Of a stretch of 64,000 nucleotides of DNA, positions 34,686-44,021 are shown piece after piece; positions within the stretch are counted from its first letter, which is position 1, and each line of letters begins with the position of its first letter. The notes below the pieces were generated by a model. It was not told the DNA's origin, made no database searches, and worked only from the letters and a program-made list of their open reading frames with translations. A program made the translations under genes and the position numbers. The stretch comes from Chitinophagaceae bacterium (GTDB taxonomy: Bacteria; Bacteroidota; Bacteroidia; Chitinophagales; Chitinophagaceae), in the NCBI GenBank assembly GCA_019745155.1, contig JAIETM010000007.1:62001-126000 (forward strand). Direction: 5' to 3'.

Positions 34686-35543
34686 ATGCAAACAAATGAT
34701 TTTAACCTAGCGGGCTTGCTTGATGTATGGCAGCGTAGGCGCTATGCCATTCTAGTGCTGGTGATCAGCACTGTTGTGATTGCTGGATCCATATTGTGGT
34801 GGATGCCCAAGCAATACAAATCAACTGCAGTGATCATTGCAGCTAATCCGCAATTGCAAGACAAAGCGCGATTATTCAATAAGGAGATTCAACTCTTGTA
34901 TGCTGTATATGGTAGTGCAGATGATCTAGACAGATTATATGGTTGGGCCGATGTGGATAGTAACTATTATGCATTGATTGATGAGTTTGATTTGATCATG
35001 GAATATCCGCACGACGATTCTGCTTATGTGCGACAAGAAACGTTGAAACGCTTGCGAAAGGATATTCAGCTTATTAGAACTGAGGAGCAGCAACTGAAAA
35101 TTGAAGTATTCATGAAGCGGCCAGAGTTAGCGGCAAACGTTGCAAATGCGATTGTACGCAATATCAATCAGCGCTATCAAGCCATTGCTGCGGATAGATA
35201 CAATAAAGAAAAACTTGCATTGCAAGCTTCATTACAAGAAACATCACTGCAGCATTCAAATCAGGTTGATTCAATCAAACTAACGCAAGGTTTGTTGAAA
35301 GAATCATTACAGCTTGGACGGCTTAAAGCCTTGGAAGAACAGGCTGCCCAGCTCACCAAGACAATAGTAGAAATGGATGCAGCCATCAAGGCCAACCCGC
35401 CTGCATTGTACGTACAGCAGAATGCAGTGCCTGATTATAAACCTGCCAAGCCGCAGGTATTGTTGAGTTTATTGGCTGTTGCTGCATCAAGTCTTGTTTT
35501 TGGCTTATTGCTAACAGCCTTGATTGATCAACGTCGTTCATGA
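34686..35543 (+). CDS. Wzz-like chain-length/polysaccharide co-polymerase
   Basis: A 285-residue membrane protein with two membrane segments (about residues 18-34 and 258-278) enclosing a periplasmic region with coiled-coil character (residues ~140-235). This is the layout of Wzz-type co-polymerases that set polysaccharide chain length. It overlaps by 4 bp the following O-antigen ligase-like gene, so the two form a unit. No glycosyltransferase gene is cotranscribed with them here. Confidence 0.75.
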   Translation: MQTNDFNLAGLLDVWQRRRYAILVLVISTVVIAGSILWWMPKQYKSTAVIIAANPQLQDKARLFNKEIQLLYAVYGSADDLDRLYGWADVDSNYYALIDEFDLIMEYPHDDSAYVRQETLKRLRKDIQLIRTEEQQLKIEVFMKRPELAANVANAIVRNINQRYQAIAADRYNKEKLALQASLQETSLQHSNQVDSIKLTQGLLKESLQLGRLKALEEQAAQLTKTIVEMDAAIKANPPALYVQQNAVPDYKPAKPQVLLSLLAVAASSLVFGLLLTALIDQRRS

Positions 35544-36979
35544 GTGCTATTCCGCAGCGATATAGTTGGACACTGATTGGATTACAATTAATCAGCGTTC
35601 TGCCTGCAATCATACTGCAGCAATGGTGGTGGTTGATGCTGCCAACATGTTTGCTCTTGTCATGGAAATTTGCTGAAATCTATCTACAACAAACAGCCCA
35701 ACTGTTTTGGTGGTGGTTATGGGTTTTGCCTTTATCAACAGAGTTAGCCATTACTGATAGCCTCTCTTTGGATTTTCCTGGAGAACCTTTATTGATCTTA
35801 CTTACAGGAGCTGTCTTGTTGTTGCTGATAACGCGCAGATTCAGCTTACCAGTACCCGTATATCAGAGTAATTTACTGGTGCTCGTACTGTTACACTTAT
35901 TTTGGATAGGCATCACCATACTCTTTTCACGCGAACCCATTTTATCGCTTAAATATTTGCTTGCTAAGTGTTGGTATGTATTGCCTTTGGTGATTTTACC
36001 TTCTGCATTCTTGCAACGTTTTCGGCATTGGCAGCAAATGGCTTTAGCACTCTGTATACCGATGTTACTGGTGGTAGTACAAAGTATCCTTCGTCATGCT
36101 GCACATGGCTTCAGCTTTGAAGGAATCAAGGATACACTAAATCCTTTTTTTCGTAATCATGTGAATTACTCGGGTATGTTGGTTTGCTTATTGCCGATAG
36201 GTATAGGTATCTATTTACTGACGGATGAGCAGCGCAAAAAGCGAAAACTGGGTATTGCTTTAGTGATTGCTATACTAGGCTTGATACTCGCTTATTCACG
36301 CGGTGCTTGGGTTGTAGCGATTGCTGGCCTTTTTGTGTATTGGCTCATCAAACGGAAATGGCTGATGCATGCATTGGTGATGAGTTCAATCGTGATAAGC
36401 TTGGCTTTAACTTGGTTATTACAAGAGAATCGTTTCTTGCAATACCGACCAGATTTTACGACCACGATTTTTCATACTGATTTCACCGATCATATGGCGG
36501 CAACTCTGGCACTAAAAGACGTATCGAATGCAGAACGTTTTTATCGCTGGACAGCTGGCGTTGCGATGGCTGCCGAAGAGCCACTTACCGGTTTTGGTCC
36601 CAATAGCTTTTACCTGCATTACAAGCCCTATGCGGCACAACTGTTTCGTACTTGGGTGAGTAATAATCCGGATCATTCTACTGTACACAATTATTACCTG
36701 CTATTAGCATTAGAGCAGGGTTTACCGGGCTTGTTGGTTTTCTTAATTATCCTTTTCGTAGCGCTGTATCGTGCACAATATTTATTCCACCGACTGCAAA
36801 CCAGGCTCTATAGTTATGCTGCCATGATTGCTGGTGTAATGCTCAGTATGATTGCATTGCTGAATACGATGAGTGATTTGATTGAGACAGATAAGATAGG
36901 CGGACTCTTCTGGCTTTGTATCGGTGTAATAATAGCGCTGGAAGGAAAGCTACAAGAAGAACGAACTACTATTGCCTAG
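35540..36979 (+). CDS. O-antigen ligase/polymerase family protein
   Basis: A 479-residue protein with about eleven membrane segments and a long periplasmic loop between residues ~305 and 390. Wzy_C-type features are the NHVNYSGMLVC segment, YSRGAWV near residue 254 and the loop ending GFGPNSFYLHY with the HSTVHNYYLLLALEQG motif. Such proteins ligate or polymerise polysaccharide. The gene starts inside the Wzz-like gene (4-bp overlap) and converges with the ABC permease gene, overlapping it by 4 bp. Confidence 0.82.
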   Translation: MSAIPQRYSWTLIGLQLISVLPAIILQQWWWLMLPTCLLLSWKFAEIYLQQTAQLFWWWLWVLPLSTELAITDSLSLDFPGEPLLILLTGAVLLLLITRRFSLPVPVYQSNLLVLVLLHLFWIGITILFSREPILSLKYLLAKCWYVLPLVILPSAFLQRFRHWQQMALALCIPMLLVVVQSILRHAAHGFSFEGIKDTLNPFFRNHVNYSGMLVCLLPIGIGIYLLTDEQRKKRKLGIALVIAILGLILAYSRGAWVVAIAGLFVYWLIKRKWLMHALVMSSIVISLALTWLLQENRFLQYRPDFTTTIFHTDFTDHMAATLALKDVSNAERFYRWTAGVAMAAEEPLTGFGPNSFYLHYKPYAAQLFRTWVSNNPDHSTVHNYYLLLALEQGLPGLLVFLIILFVALYRAQYLFHRLQTRLYSYAAMIAGVMLSMIALLNTMSDLIETDKIGGLFWLCIGVIIALEGKLQEERTTIA

Positions 36980-38049
36980 TCTTTTACTGCAAAGGCATCG
37001 CGCAGGCCATTACCCAATAAATTAAATGCAAGTACTAATAGCATGATGGCAATACCCGGCGCCAAAGCCAGTGCCGGATTATTGGTGATGATGAAATTGT
37101 AATTCTCTTTTATCATTAGTCCCCAACTCGGTTGCGGTGGTTGAACACCAACACCAAGAAAACTGAGACCTGCTTCCAATACAATCGCAGATGCAAAATT
37201 GCTGGCAGCAATCACTAACACAGGTCCCATGATATTTGGCAGAATATGTTTGATGATTGTTCTGGTATGGCTAAATCCTAACACGCGCGTTGCTTCAATG
37301 TATTCTAGTTCACGAACAGCCATTACTTGTCCGCGCACTAGTCGGGCTACATTCACCCACATGCTTAAGCCAACAGCCATAAACACCTGCCAGAAGCCTT
37401 TACCCAATAATAAAGTCATTGCGAATACAAGCAGCAGTGTTGGAATACTCCAGATCACATTGATCAACCACATAATGACTTCATCTATCCATCCCCTAAA
37501 ATAACCGGCCATAGCGCCTAAGCTAATACCAATGGTGAGAGAGATGATTACGGCAATTAATCCTACACTCAAACTAACTCGTGTACCAATTAAGAGGCGA
37601 CTCAACATATCTCGTCCAAACTTATCTGTACCTAGATAAAATTTTTGTACAAGGGCAGTGGGCTTTGCTAATTGCGAGACGGCGATACTGCCTGCTTTGG
37701 TGAGTCCTTCATCAATATATTGCTCATAATAGATTGTGTCGCCTTTTTGTTGATAAGCTTGTACCGGTAAGTATTGAACGGTATCTTTTTGTCCCGATAC
37801 CCATTTCGCTAATACACCAGTTTCTTTGTTACCACTTTGTTTGATGAATAAAAAGCGCATGGTGAAGCCTGGTGATTTACTGCCAATGGCAGGAATCATT
37901 CTATTACCGAAGGGAGAAGCATCAGGCGCTAATTGATAGCAAGTAAGTGCAATCAATACAGCAAGCACAATAATGCAAAGGCCCAAGATCGCTCCTGTAT
38001 TCTTCCATAATTTTTGTTGGAATCTGTTTTTTTCAACAGCCTGCTGCAT
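36976..38049 (-). CDS. ABC transporter permease of the OppC/DppC type
   Basis: A 357-residue permease. An N-terminal membrane segment is followed by a periplasmic stretch of ~110 residues and then the binding-protein-dependent transport domain, with GTDKFGRDMLSRLL and the EAA-like REYIEATRVLG region (VRELEYIEATRVLGFS). It would carry peptides or similar solutes. No ATPase, partner permease or binding protein is adjacent, so the other components must be encoded elsewhere. The periplasmic segment is longer than usual in OppC. Confidence 0.85.
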   Translation of the reverse strand: MQQAVEKNRFQQKLWKNTGAILGLCIIVLAVLIALTCYQLAPDASPFGNRMIPAIGSKSPGFTMRFLFIKQSGNKETGVLAKWVSGQKDTVQYLPVQAYQQKGDTIYYEQYIDEGLTKAGSIAVSQLAKPTALVQKFYLGTDKFGRDMLSRLLIGTRVSLSVGLIAVIISLTIGISLGAMAGYFRGWIDEVIMWLINVIWSIPTLLLVFAMTLLLGKGFWQVFMAVGLSMWVNVARLVRGQVMAVRELEYIEATRVLGFSHTRTIIKHILPNIMGPVLVIAASNFASAIVLEAGLSFLGVGVQPPQPSWGLMIKENYNFIITNNPALALAPGIAIMLLVLAFNLLGNGLRDAFAVKD

Positions 38050-38080
38050 GTTTGAAAATACAAAGTTCAGCGTTGTAAAC

Positions 38081-39229
38081 TCATTTTACTTTTCTGCCCT
38101 TCCACTGATAGCTGCCAAACTTGCCCAGCCAGCCTGCTACAACTGTGTATGCAATGTGCTGCATAGGAAAGTACCAAAGTCTCATACTGATGCGGTAGCC
38201 AAAAAATTCTCCAAGATGAACAGCAAATGCATATTCTGCGCTACTTTTTAATAGCATGCAAGCTGCCCAAAGCCAGAAAAGTGTTGGCTGCCAGATGCTG
38301 ATCAATGGCAACACGAGTAGCGATAGATTGAATAAGTACACAACGGCTAAAACATAAAATATGCTTCTATCTGTGTATTTATCTGCTTTACTAGCCCAGC
38401 GAATACGTTGATTGATAAAGCTTTTCCAATCTGGCATGGGATGTGTACGCACAATGGCTTCTTGCGCAAACAAGAAAGCCATGCGTTTCGGATAAAGCTT
38501 TTTGATCTTGTGCATTAGCAGCATATCATCTCCGCTGGCAATACGATCAATATCTATATAGCCACCTGCTTCGTAAAAAGCAGTTTTTAAGTAACCCAGA
38601 TTGGCACCATTACACATGCTATGAAAGCCTGCAGCTACAGCACCAGCGGTTACGCCTTGCAGACCCATGAAATCAATTTTCTGAAATCTGGAAAGTGAAG
38701 AGCCATCTGTTATAAAATCAACTGGAGCAGCAATGAATACCGGATTTTTTTGCTGAATCAATGCATCGTAGTGCAAGAGCCAGCGTGTATCCATTTTGCA
38801 GTCGGCATCAGTCGTAATGATCCAATCACCTGCAGCATAGCCTATCGCAATTTCAATGGCTTTCTTTTTATAGGAATTGAGATAAACACCATCCAGTTCT
38901 TTTTCCAATGAAATCAATTTTAAATTGGCGTGCGCTTGTTGTAAGGATTGTACAATAGCAGGAGTAGCATCTTCTGAGTGATCATCAATCACGATTAATT
39001 CAAATAAATCTGAAGGGTATGCCTGTTGTAAAATGTGCTCAACACAATCTTTGATATGTGCAGCTTCGTTGCGTGCTGGTACGATTACACTAAATCTAGT
39101 TGCTGGACGATGTCCTTCTGAAATGCGAAAAGGTTTTAGTTGCAGGTACCAGTGTCTATACACAAGTATGGCTGCTGCATACATGATGCAGAATAGACCG
39201 ATACAAAGACTAACAATGGTGACCCACAT
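38081..39229 (-). CDS. Family 2 glycosyltransferase, membrane bound
   Basis: A ~382-residue protein with an N-terminal membrane segment, a GT-A domain and two or three C-terminal membrane segments. Motifs: SVIVPARNEAAHI near residue 50, DDHSED, the metal-binding TTDADC near 140, and the QxxRW motif INQRIRWASKADKY. It adds sugars to a lipid or polysaccharide acceptor. ATG 39229 is preferred over TTG 39244. The gene starts 15 bp after the alpha/beta hydrolase stop and is likely cotranscribed with it. Confidence 0.88.
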   Translation of the reverse strand: MWVTIVSLCIGLFCIMYAAAILVYRHWYLQLKPFRISEGHRPATRFSVIVPARNEAAHIKDCVEHILQQAYPSDLFELIVIDDHSEDATPAIVQSLQQAHANLKLISLEKELDGVYLNSYKKKAIEIAIGYAAGDWIITTDADCKMDTRWLLHYDALIQQKNPVFIAAPVDFITDGSSLSRFQKIDFMGLQGVTAGAVAAGFHSMCNGANLGYLKTAFYEAGGYIDIDRIASGDDMLLMHKIKKLYPKRMAFLFAQEAIVRTHPMPDWKSFINQRIRWASKADKYTDRSIFYVLAVVYLFNLSLLVLPLISIWQPTLFWLWAACMLLKSSAEYAFAVHLGEFFGYRISMRLWYFPMQHIAYTVVAGWLGKFGSYQWKGRKVK

Positions 39230-39244
39230 CTTGCAAAGAAACAA

Positions 39245-40051
39245 TTAGCGATTCAAAGCAGCAGCAATATGCGCAGCATATTTTTCCTGTAATAAAATAT
39301 GACCACCATCAATCAAGGTAATCTGAATGTGTTGAGGTGCTGCAGCCTGCCAACGTTGACCGTATTTAGGTGTGATGATACGATCATACTTCCCATAAAG
39401 AATCTGAAGCCTTTGTCCTTTATGCTTCAATGTTTGCAGTACTTGCGCTTTATTTGGTTTAAAGCGTCGCATGGTAGTCCAGCGACGATACAATGCTTTT
39501 CGCACAGCACTATCATGCAAATAGTGATGCACAAATTTGGTGACGCTCTTGTTCAGTAAACCTCTTTTCTCTGCAAAACGTAGTAATCCAAGAAACCAGT
39601 TGGGATTTTCCATGGTCACTCGAAAAAGCTGATTGCCCCAGTGGGTTTGTGTAGCCAGCCAGTACCAGGGATTCACATAAATGCCATCAGGCGCTACCAA
39701 CACAATGCCTGCAATGCGCTGTGGTTGCATCGTTAGCAGGTGTAGTGCAATTCTGCCACCCATGCTATAGCCTAACAAATACAAGTGTGTAGAGTCAGCA
39801 ATACCCATTAAGGGTAGCCATTCCCAAACCTGTTGTGGTTCTAGTAGCAATCCTTGCTGCCATTGCGTTTGCCCATGTAAGGGCATATCAATAGCATATA
39901 GTGTAAAATCGGCACCCAGTGTATTGGTAAGAAAGGCGAAATGACTACCTGATTCTCCAAAACCATGAAAGCAAAGCAGCACGCGCGGTCCTCTGCCATA
40001 GCGATGGTAGTGTATCTGCGATGCCTTATAATGGATGATCTGTCCTGACAC
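39245..40051 (-). CDS. Alpha/beta hydrolase
   Basis: A 268-residue alpha/beta-hydrolase. The oxyanion motif is HGFGESG, the nucleophile elbow is GYSMGG (Ser near residue 95), the acid is probably Asp in GKYDRIITP and the base the His of DGGHILL. Substrate unknown. It is divergent from the MarR gene, separated by about 90 bp. Confidence 0.87.
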   Translation of the reverse strand: MSGQIIHYKASQIHYHRYGRGPRVLLCFHGFGESGSHFAFLTNTLGADFTLYAIDMPLHGQTQWQQGLLLEPQQVWEWLPLMGIADSTHLYLLGYSMGGRIALHLLTMQPQRIAGIVLVAPDGIYVNPWYWLATQTHWGNQLFRVTMENPNWFLGLLRFAEKRGLLNKSVTKFVHHYLHDSAVRKALYRRWTTMRRFKPNKAQVLQTLKHKGQRLQILYGKYDRIITPKYGQRWQAAAPQHIQITLIDGGHILLQEKYAAHIAAALNR

Positions 40052-40121
40052 TGTTAAAAATCAGCTGGAAATTTTAAGGTCTTAACCTTGGCGGATTCAA
40101 AGAAACGGATTTATTTTGAAA

Positions 40122-40141
40122 ATAGTTGCATAACTAACTAT
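40122..40141 (+). promoter_or_regulatory. Putative MarR operator
   Basis: The dyad ATAGTT and AACTAT, separated by 8 bp, abuts the MarR start codon. Its size and position fit an autoregulatory MarR site. Confidence 0.55.
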
Positions 40142-40582
40142 ATGCCAAACAACCAATTTAAGCGGGGCGAACTCTACAGCGTCATCAACGGTATGGCTGC
40201 TACAGCTGTGGCACGACGCTTGCAGAAGAACTTTCGTCAGGCAGGATTGGAAATAACGATTGAACAGTGGAGTGTACTCTACCACTTATGGAAGGAAGAT
40301 TGCTTAAGCCAGCAGGAACTGTGCAACCGCACATTCCGCGACAAGCCTAGCATTACCAGACTGATTGATAATCTGGAAAAGCAAAACCTCGTGAAGCGCA
40401 TGCCCTCTAAAACAGACAGACGTATCAACCTGGTTTGTTTGACAGAAGCTGCGAGAGGTCTGCAACAGATTACCATTGATCTGGCCAACCAAACTATGGA
40501 CGAAGCACTGATCGGCGTTACCAAGGCAGAAATAGAAACGGTTAGGCAGGTATTACAACGCGTTTACGATAACCTGATATAA
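40142..40582 (+). CDS. MarR family transcriptional regulator
   Basis: A 146-residue winged-helix regulator: TIEQWSVLYHLW, the recognition helix CNRTFRDKPSITRLIDNLE, and the wing KRMPSKTDRRINLV, where the Asp-Arg pair is conserved. ATG 40142 is used because the upstream part of the frame (from TTG 40088) covers the operator-like dyad. It lies 21 bp before an acyl-CoA dehydrogenase gene and may control it in response to an acyl-CoA or fatty acid. Confidence 0.88.
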   Translation: MPNNQFKRGELYSVINGMAATAVARRLQKNFRQAGLEITIEQWSVLYHLWKEDCLSQQELCNRTFRDKPSITRLIDNLEKQNLVKRMPSKTDRRINLVCLTEAARGLQQITIDLANQTMDEALIGVTKAEIETVRQVLQRVYDNLI

Positions 40583-40603
40583 AACTTTTAAATAGTAAGT
40601 ACC

Positions 40604-42394
40604 ATGAGTACCACAACACAACAGGCTGCTGCTCTGAAGGGTGGGGAGTGGCTGATCAAGGAAAGCAATCCTTTCAACACCTTCACACCGGAGGATTTCA
40701 ATGAAGAGCAACGCATGGTGATGGACATGTGTCAGCAGTTTCTGCAGTCAGAAGTTCTGCCCGTTTTAGAGCGCATCGACAAACTGGAACCAGGCTTAAT
40801 GCCTTCATTACTCGAAAAAGCAGGTGAGCAAGGTTTGCTCTCTACTTCTTTTCCGGAAGAGTATGGCGGACTGAATAAAGACTTTGTTACTTCAACCATC
40901 GTCAATGAAGGTTTGGGTGGCGGACATTCTTTCTCTGTGGCCATTGCCGCACATACTGGTATCGGTACACTGCCCATTCTTTACTTTGGTACAGAGGCGC
41001 AGAAACAAAAATATATTCCTAAGCTGGCTAGTGGTGAATGGAAGGGTGCCTATGGTTTAACAGAGCCTAACAGTGGTTCTGATGCACTGGGTGCGAAGAC
41101 GACTGCTAAGTTGAGTGATGATGGTAAGCACTATATTCTAAACGGACAAAAATGCTGGATCACCAACGGTGGTTTTGCGGATGTGTACACCGTATTCGCA
41201 AAGATTGATGGCGATAAATTCACTGGCTTTATTGTAGAGCGCGGAATGGAAGGCTTTACCCAAGGTGCTGAAGAGCATAAAATGGGTATCAAGGGTTCTT
41301 CTACTGTGCAGTTGTACTTCCAAGATTGTAAAGTGCCTGTTGAGAATGTGCTGGGTGAAATTGGTAAAGGCCACGTGATCGCTTTCAATATCCTGAATAT
41401 TGGTCGCCTGAAACTGTGTGCAGCAGCACTCGGTGGTTCTAAACATGCAGCTACAACTTCTGTGCAATATGCAGTAACCAGAGAACAGTTTAAAATGCCG
41501 ATTGCCAAGTTTGGTGCGATCAAGCACAAGCTGGCTGAAATGGCTATTCGCATCTGGGTTTGTGAGAGTGCATTATATCGTTCAGCCAAATTGATCGATG
41601 ATAAAGAACATGAACTCATGCAATCAGGCAAAGCATTCGCAGAAGCTTTGTTAGGTGCTGCCGAAGAATATGCGATTGAGTGTGCGATGCTGAAAGTAGA
41701 TGGTAGTGAGGTGTTGGATTATGTAGTAGATGAAGGTGTACAGATTCATGGTGGTAATGGTTTCAGTGATGAATACGTTATCTCTAAATCTTATCGCGAC
41801 AGCCGCATCAATCGTATATATGAAGGTACCAATGAGATCAACCGTTTGTTAACTGTTGATATGGTGCTGAAGCGTGCCATGAAAGGTAAGTTGGATCTGA
41901 TGACGCCTGCGATGAATGTGCAGAAGGAATTGATGAGCATTCCAGATTTCGGCACAGAAGAGGAAGGTGCATTCGCTAAAGAAGTGAAATACATCAACAA
42001 CTTTAAGAAAGCCATTTTGATGGTAGCCGGTGCTGCTGTTCAAAAGCTGATGATGCAATTAGAGAAAGAGCAGGAAGTATTGATGGCGATTGCGGATATG
42101 GCCATTCAAACTTTCAATGCAGAAAGCGCCTTGCTGCGTGTGATGAAGATGACTGATGCAACAGGCAATACCAACAGCCTGCAGGCTGATATCATGCGTA
42201 CTTATCTGTATGATGCTGCAGACCGCATCAACAAAGCTGGTAAAGATGCATTGAACAGATTTGCAGATGGCGATGAACTGCGCATGATGCATATTGGTTT
42301 AAAGCGCTTCACCAAGGTTGAGCCATTCAATTCAATTGCAGCCCGCAGACGTATTGCTGAAGAAATGATTGCGAAGAACAGCTATTGCTTCTAA
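40604..42394 (+). CDS. Acyl-CoA dehydrogenase
   Basis: A 596-residue FAD enzyme of fatty acid beta-oxidation. The middle domain has AYGLTEPNSGSDA and WITNGG, the catalytic glutamate is in the YEGTNEINR segment near residue 407, and FSDEYVISKSYRD precedes it. The extra C-terminal ~170 residues are typical of the larger (very-long-chain-type) dehydrogenases. It is next to the MarR gene; the other beta-oxidation genes often found beside it are absent. A terminator follows. Confidence 0.93.
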   Translation: MSTTTQQAAALKGGEWLIKESNPFNTFTPEDFNEEQRMVMDMCQQFLQSEVLPVLERIDKLEPGLMPSLLEKAGEQGLLSTSFPEEYGGLNKDFVTSTIVNEGLGGGHSFSVAIAAHTGIGTLPILYFGTEAQKQKYIPKLASGEWKGAYGLTEPNSGSDALGAKTTAKLSDDGKHYILNGQKCWITNGGFADVYTVFAKIDGDKFTGFIVERGMEGFTQGAEEHKMGIKGSSTVQLYFQDCKVPVENVLGEIGKGHVIAFNILNIGRLKLCAAALGGSKHAATTSVQYAVTREQFKMPIAKFGAIKHKLAEMAIRIWVCESALYRSAKLIDDKEHELMQSGKAFAEALLGAAEEYAIECAMLKVDGSEVLDYVVDEGVQIHGGNGFSDEYVISKSYRDSRINRIYEGTNEINRLLTVDMVLKRAMKGKLDLMTPAMNVQKELMSIPDFGTEEEGAFAKEVKYINNFKKAILMVAGAAVQKLMMQLEKEQEVLMAIADMAIQTFNAESALLRVMKMTDATGNTNSLQADIMRTYLYDAADRINKAGKDALNRFADGDELRMMHIGLKRFTKVEPFNSIAARRRIAEEMIAKNSYCF

Positions 42395-42415
42395 AGTAAA
42401 CCGTTCACATAATTG

Positions 42416-42451
42416 AGACCACCTTGTTTTGTAAAACGGGGTGGTCTTTTT
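42416..42451 (+). terminator. Intrinsic terminator after acyl-CoA dehydrogenase
   Basis: A 15-bp stem with two G-T pairs (AGACCACC at the base, GTTTT/AAAAC at the top) is followed by TTTTTAT. Confidence 0.85.
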
Positions 42452-42477
42452 ATATTAGTCATTCTAAATCCCCCTAC

Positions 42478-43653
42478 ATGAAGCATTGCTGCGCAGCATT
42501 GCTGTTGATGATGACGACGCTTGCAACAGCACAAAACGGAAACAAGCCTGCTTATTGGCTGGGCAAGTCTGTTGGTAAACTGCCCATGTTGGCCTATGGC
42601 TTGGGGGATGATCGTCTTGGTGGAGCCAAAATGGGTTATATCGATACGGGCATTCTGCTGAAAGTGGTAGACTCGGCACATGATCTCTACAAAGTGCAGC
42701 TCTCACAATACCATAGTGCTTATCTCGAAAAGCAATATATCAGTAAGGATACTGTGCTTAAGCAAAAGCCATTTTACCTATTGAATTCCTGGAGCACAAG
42801 AGGCAATGATGCTGAGATGGTTGACTTGCTGGCGTTGAGCATGGATGAAAAACTACCCTACAAAAGCTGGATGGAAATTGCACCAGCAAAAATCATGTTG
42901 GATGTATATGGCGTACAGAGCAATAGTAACTGGATTACGCAGTTTCGTTCACTGAAAGAAGTGAAGAATGTGTATTTCAATCAGGTAGAAGATGATGTGG
43001 TGCGCATTACGATTGAGTTAGTGCATCAACAGCATTGGGGATATAGTATTGGCTACAGAGGTAAGTCTTTACAAGTACGTGTACGCAGACAACCTAATCC
43101 AAAACACATCAGCGATTTGGTGATTGCTATTGATGCTGGTCACGGTGGTACCAATACCGGCGCAAAAGGTATTAATACAGGTATTCTTGAAAAAGAATAC
43201 ACACTGTTGTTCGCAAAAGCTTTCGAAAAGCAGCTTAAGCGCAAAGGTGTTAGCACCATCATGGTGCGCAGCAATGATACCAGCATCAACAATGTAGATA
43301 GGGTATTGTGGCTGCAGGAACAAAAGCCGCATATCCTAATCAGCTTTCATTTGAATTCATCAGGAAAGCCTGAAGTAAAAGGGGTGAGCACTTATTACAA
43401 GCATATTGGTTTCAGGCCACTCAGTACAGCTGTGTTAAATCGCATGCTGGAACTGGAATTGAATGAGTTTGCTAATGTGGGTAATTTCAATTTCATGTTG
43501 AATGCACCAACCGACTTTCCCAATACCTTAGTGGAAGTTGCTTTTCTGAGTAATCCGGAAGATGAGCAACGTATTCGTGATCCTAAATTTCACAAGGCTG
43601 TTGCAGATAAAGTGTATCGTGGTGTTCGTGATTGGCTGAAGCAATTGAAATAA
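42478..43653 (+). CDS. N-acetylmuramoyl-L-alanine amidase, exported
   Basis: A 391-residue protein with a signal peptide (MKHCCAALLLMMTTLATAQ) and a C-terminal Amidase_3 domain from about residue 210. The zinc ligands are His in DAGHGG, Glu in GILEKEY, His in SFHLN, and the catalytic Glu in VEVAFLSN. The N-terminal part is an SH3-like/ AMIN-type segment with no assigned function. It cleaves the amide between MurNAc and the stem peptide during cell separation or wall turnover. ATG 42478 is chosen for the signal peptide. Confidence 0.9.
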   Translation: MKHCCAALLLMMTTLATAQNGNKPAYWLGKSVGKLPMLAYGLGDDRLGGAKMGYIDTGILLKVVDSAHDLYKVQLSQYHSAYLEKQYISKDTVLKQKPFYLLNSWSTRGNDAEMVDLLALSMDEKLPYKSWMEIAPAKIMLDVYGVQSNSNWITQFRSLKEVKNVYFNQVEDDVVRITIELVHQQHWGYSIGYRGKSLQVRVRRQPNPKHISDLVIAIDAGHGGTNTGAKGINTGILEKEYTLLFAKAFEKQLKRKGVSTIMVRSNDTSINNVDRVLWLQEQKPHILISFHLNSSGKPEVKGVSTYYKHIGFRPLSTAVLNRMLELELNEFANVGNFNFMLNAPTDFPNTLVEVAFLSNPEDEQRIRDPKFHKAVADKVYRGVRDWLKQLK

Positions 43654-43695
43654 TCCATTCCAATATCCATTGAAGACAAATTAAATCTGTCACCA

Positions 43696-43980
43696 ATGGA
43701 ACTATATGCCCAACCCGGTTTCTGGCAAGACTACCAGAAATGTCATCAGTATTTTCAGCAGGTATATAAGCATGCACCCACTACTTTAGTTCATATGTGG
43801 CGTGAATATCGTGATGATATTGCCGATGAAAGACTCACCGACCACAATGATGTAGTGCGTTATGAGAGAAATAGCGGACAATCGTTCACTGAACTGCTAA
43901 AACAAGTCATGAATGATGTTTACCTCAAGGGTAACTTGGAATTTGAATATTTCCGAAAGCAATTAGAACAACTGATATAA
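43696..43980 (+). CDS. Small hypothetical protein
   Basis: A 94-residue soluble, helical protein (MELYAQPGF to EQLI). I do not recognise it. A terminator directly after the stop and an ATG 42 bp after the amidase gene support it as a real gene, perhaps cotranscribed with the amidase. Confidence 0.6.
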   Translation: MELYAQPGFWQDYQKCHQYFQQVYKHAPTTLVHMWREYRDDIADERLTDHNDVVRYERNSGQSFTELLKQVMNDVYLKGNLEFEYFRKQLEQLI

Positions 43981-44010
43981 AAAATCCCCCACAGTATTGC
44001 GGGGGATTTT
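43981..44010. terminator. Bidirectional intrinsic terminator
   Basis: AAAATCCCCC and GGGGGATTTT form a 10-bp stem with a 10-nt loop and T-runs on both strands. It serves the small gene on the left and the S9 peptidase on the right. Confidence 0.88.
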
Positions 44011-44021
44011 TATTTGATTAG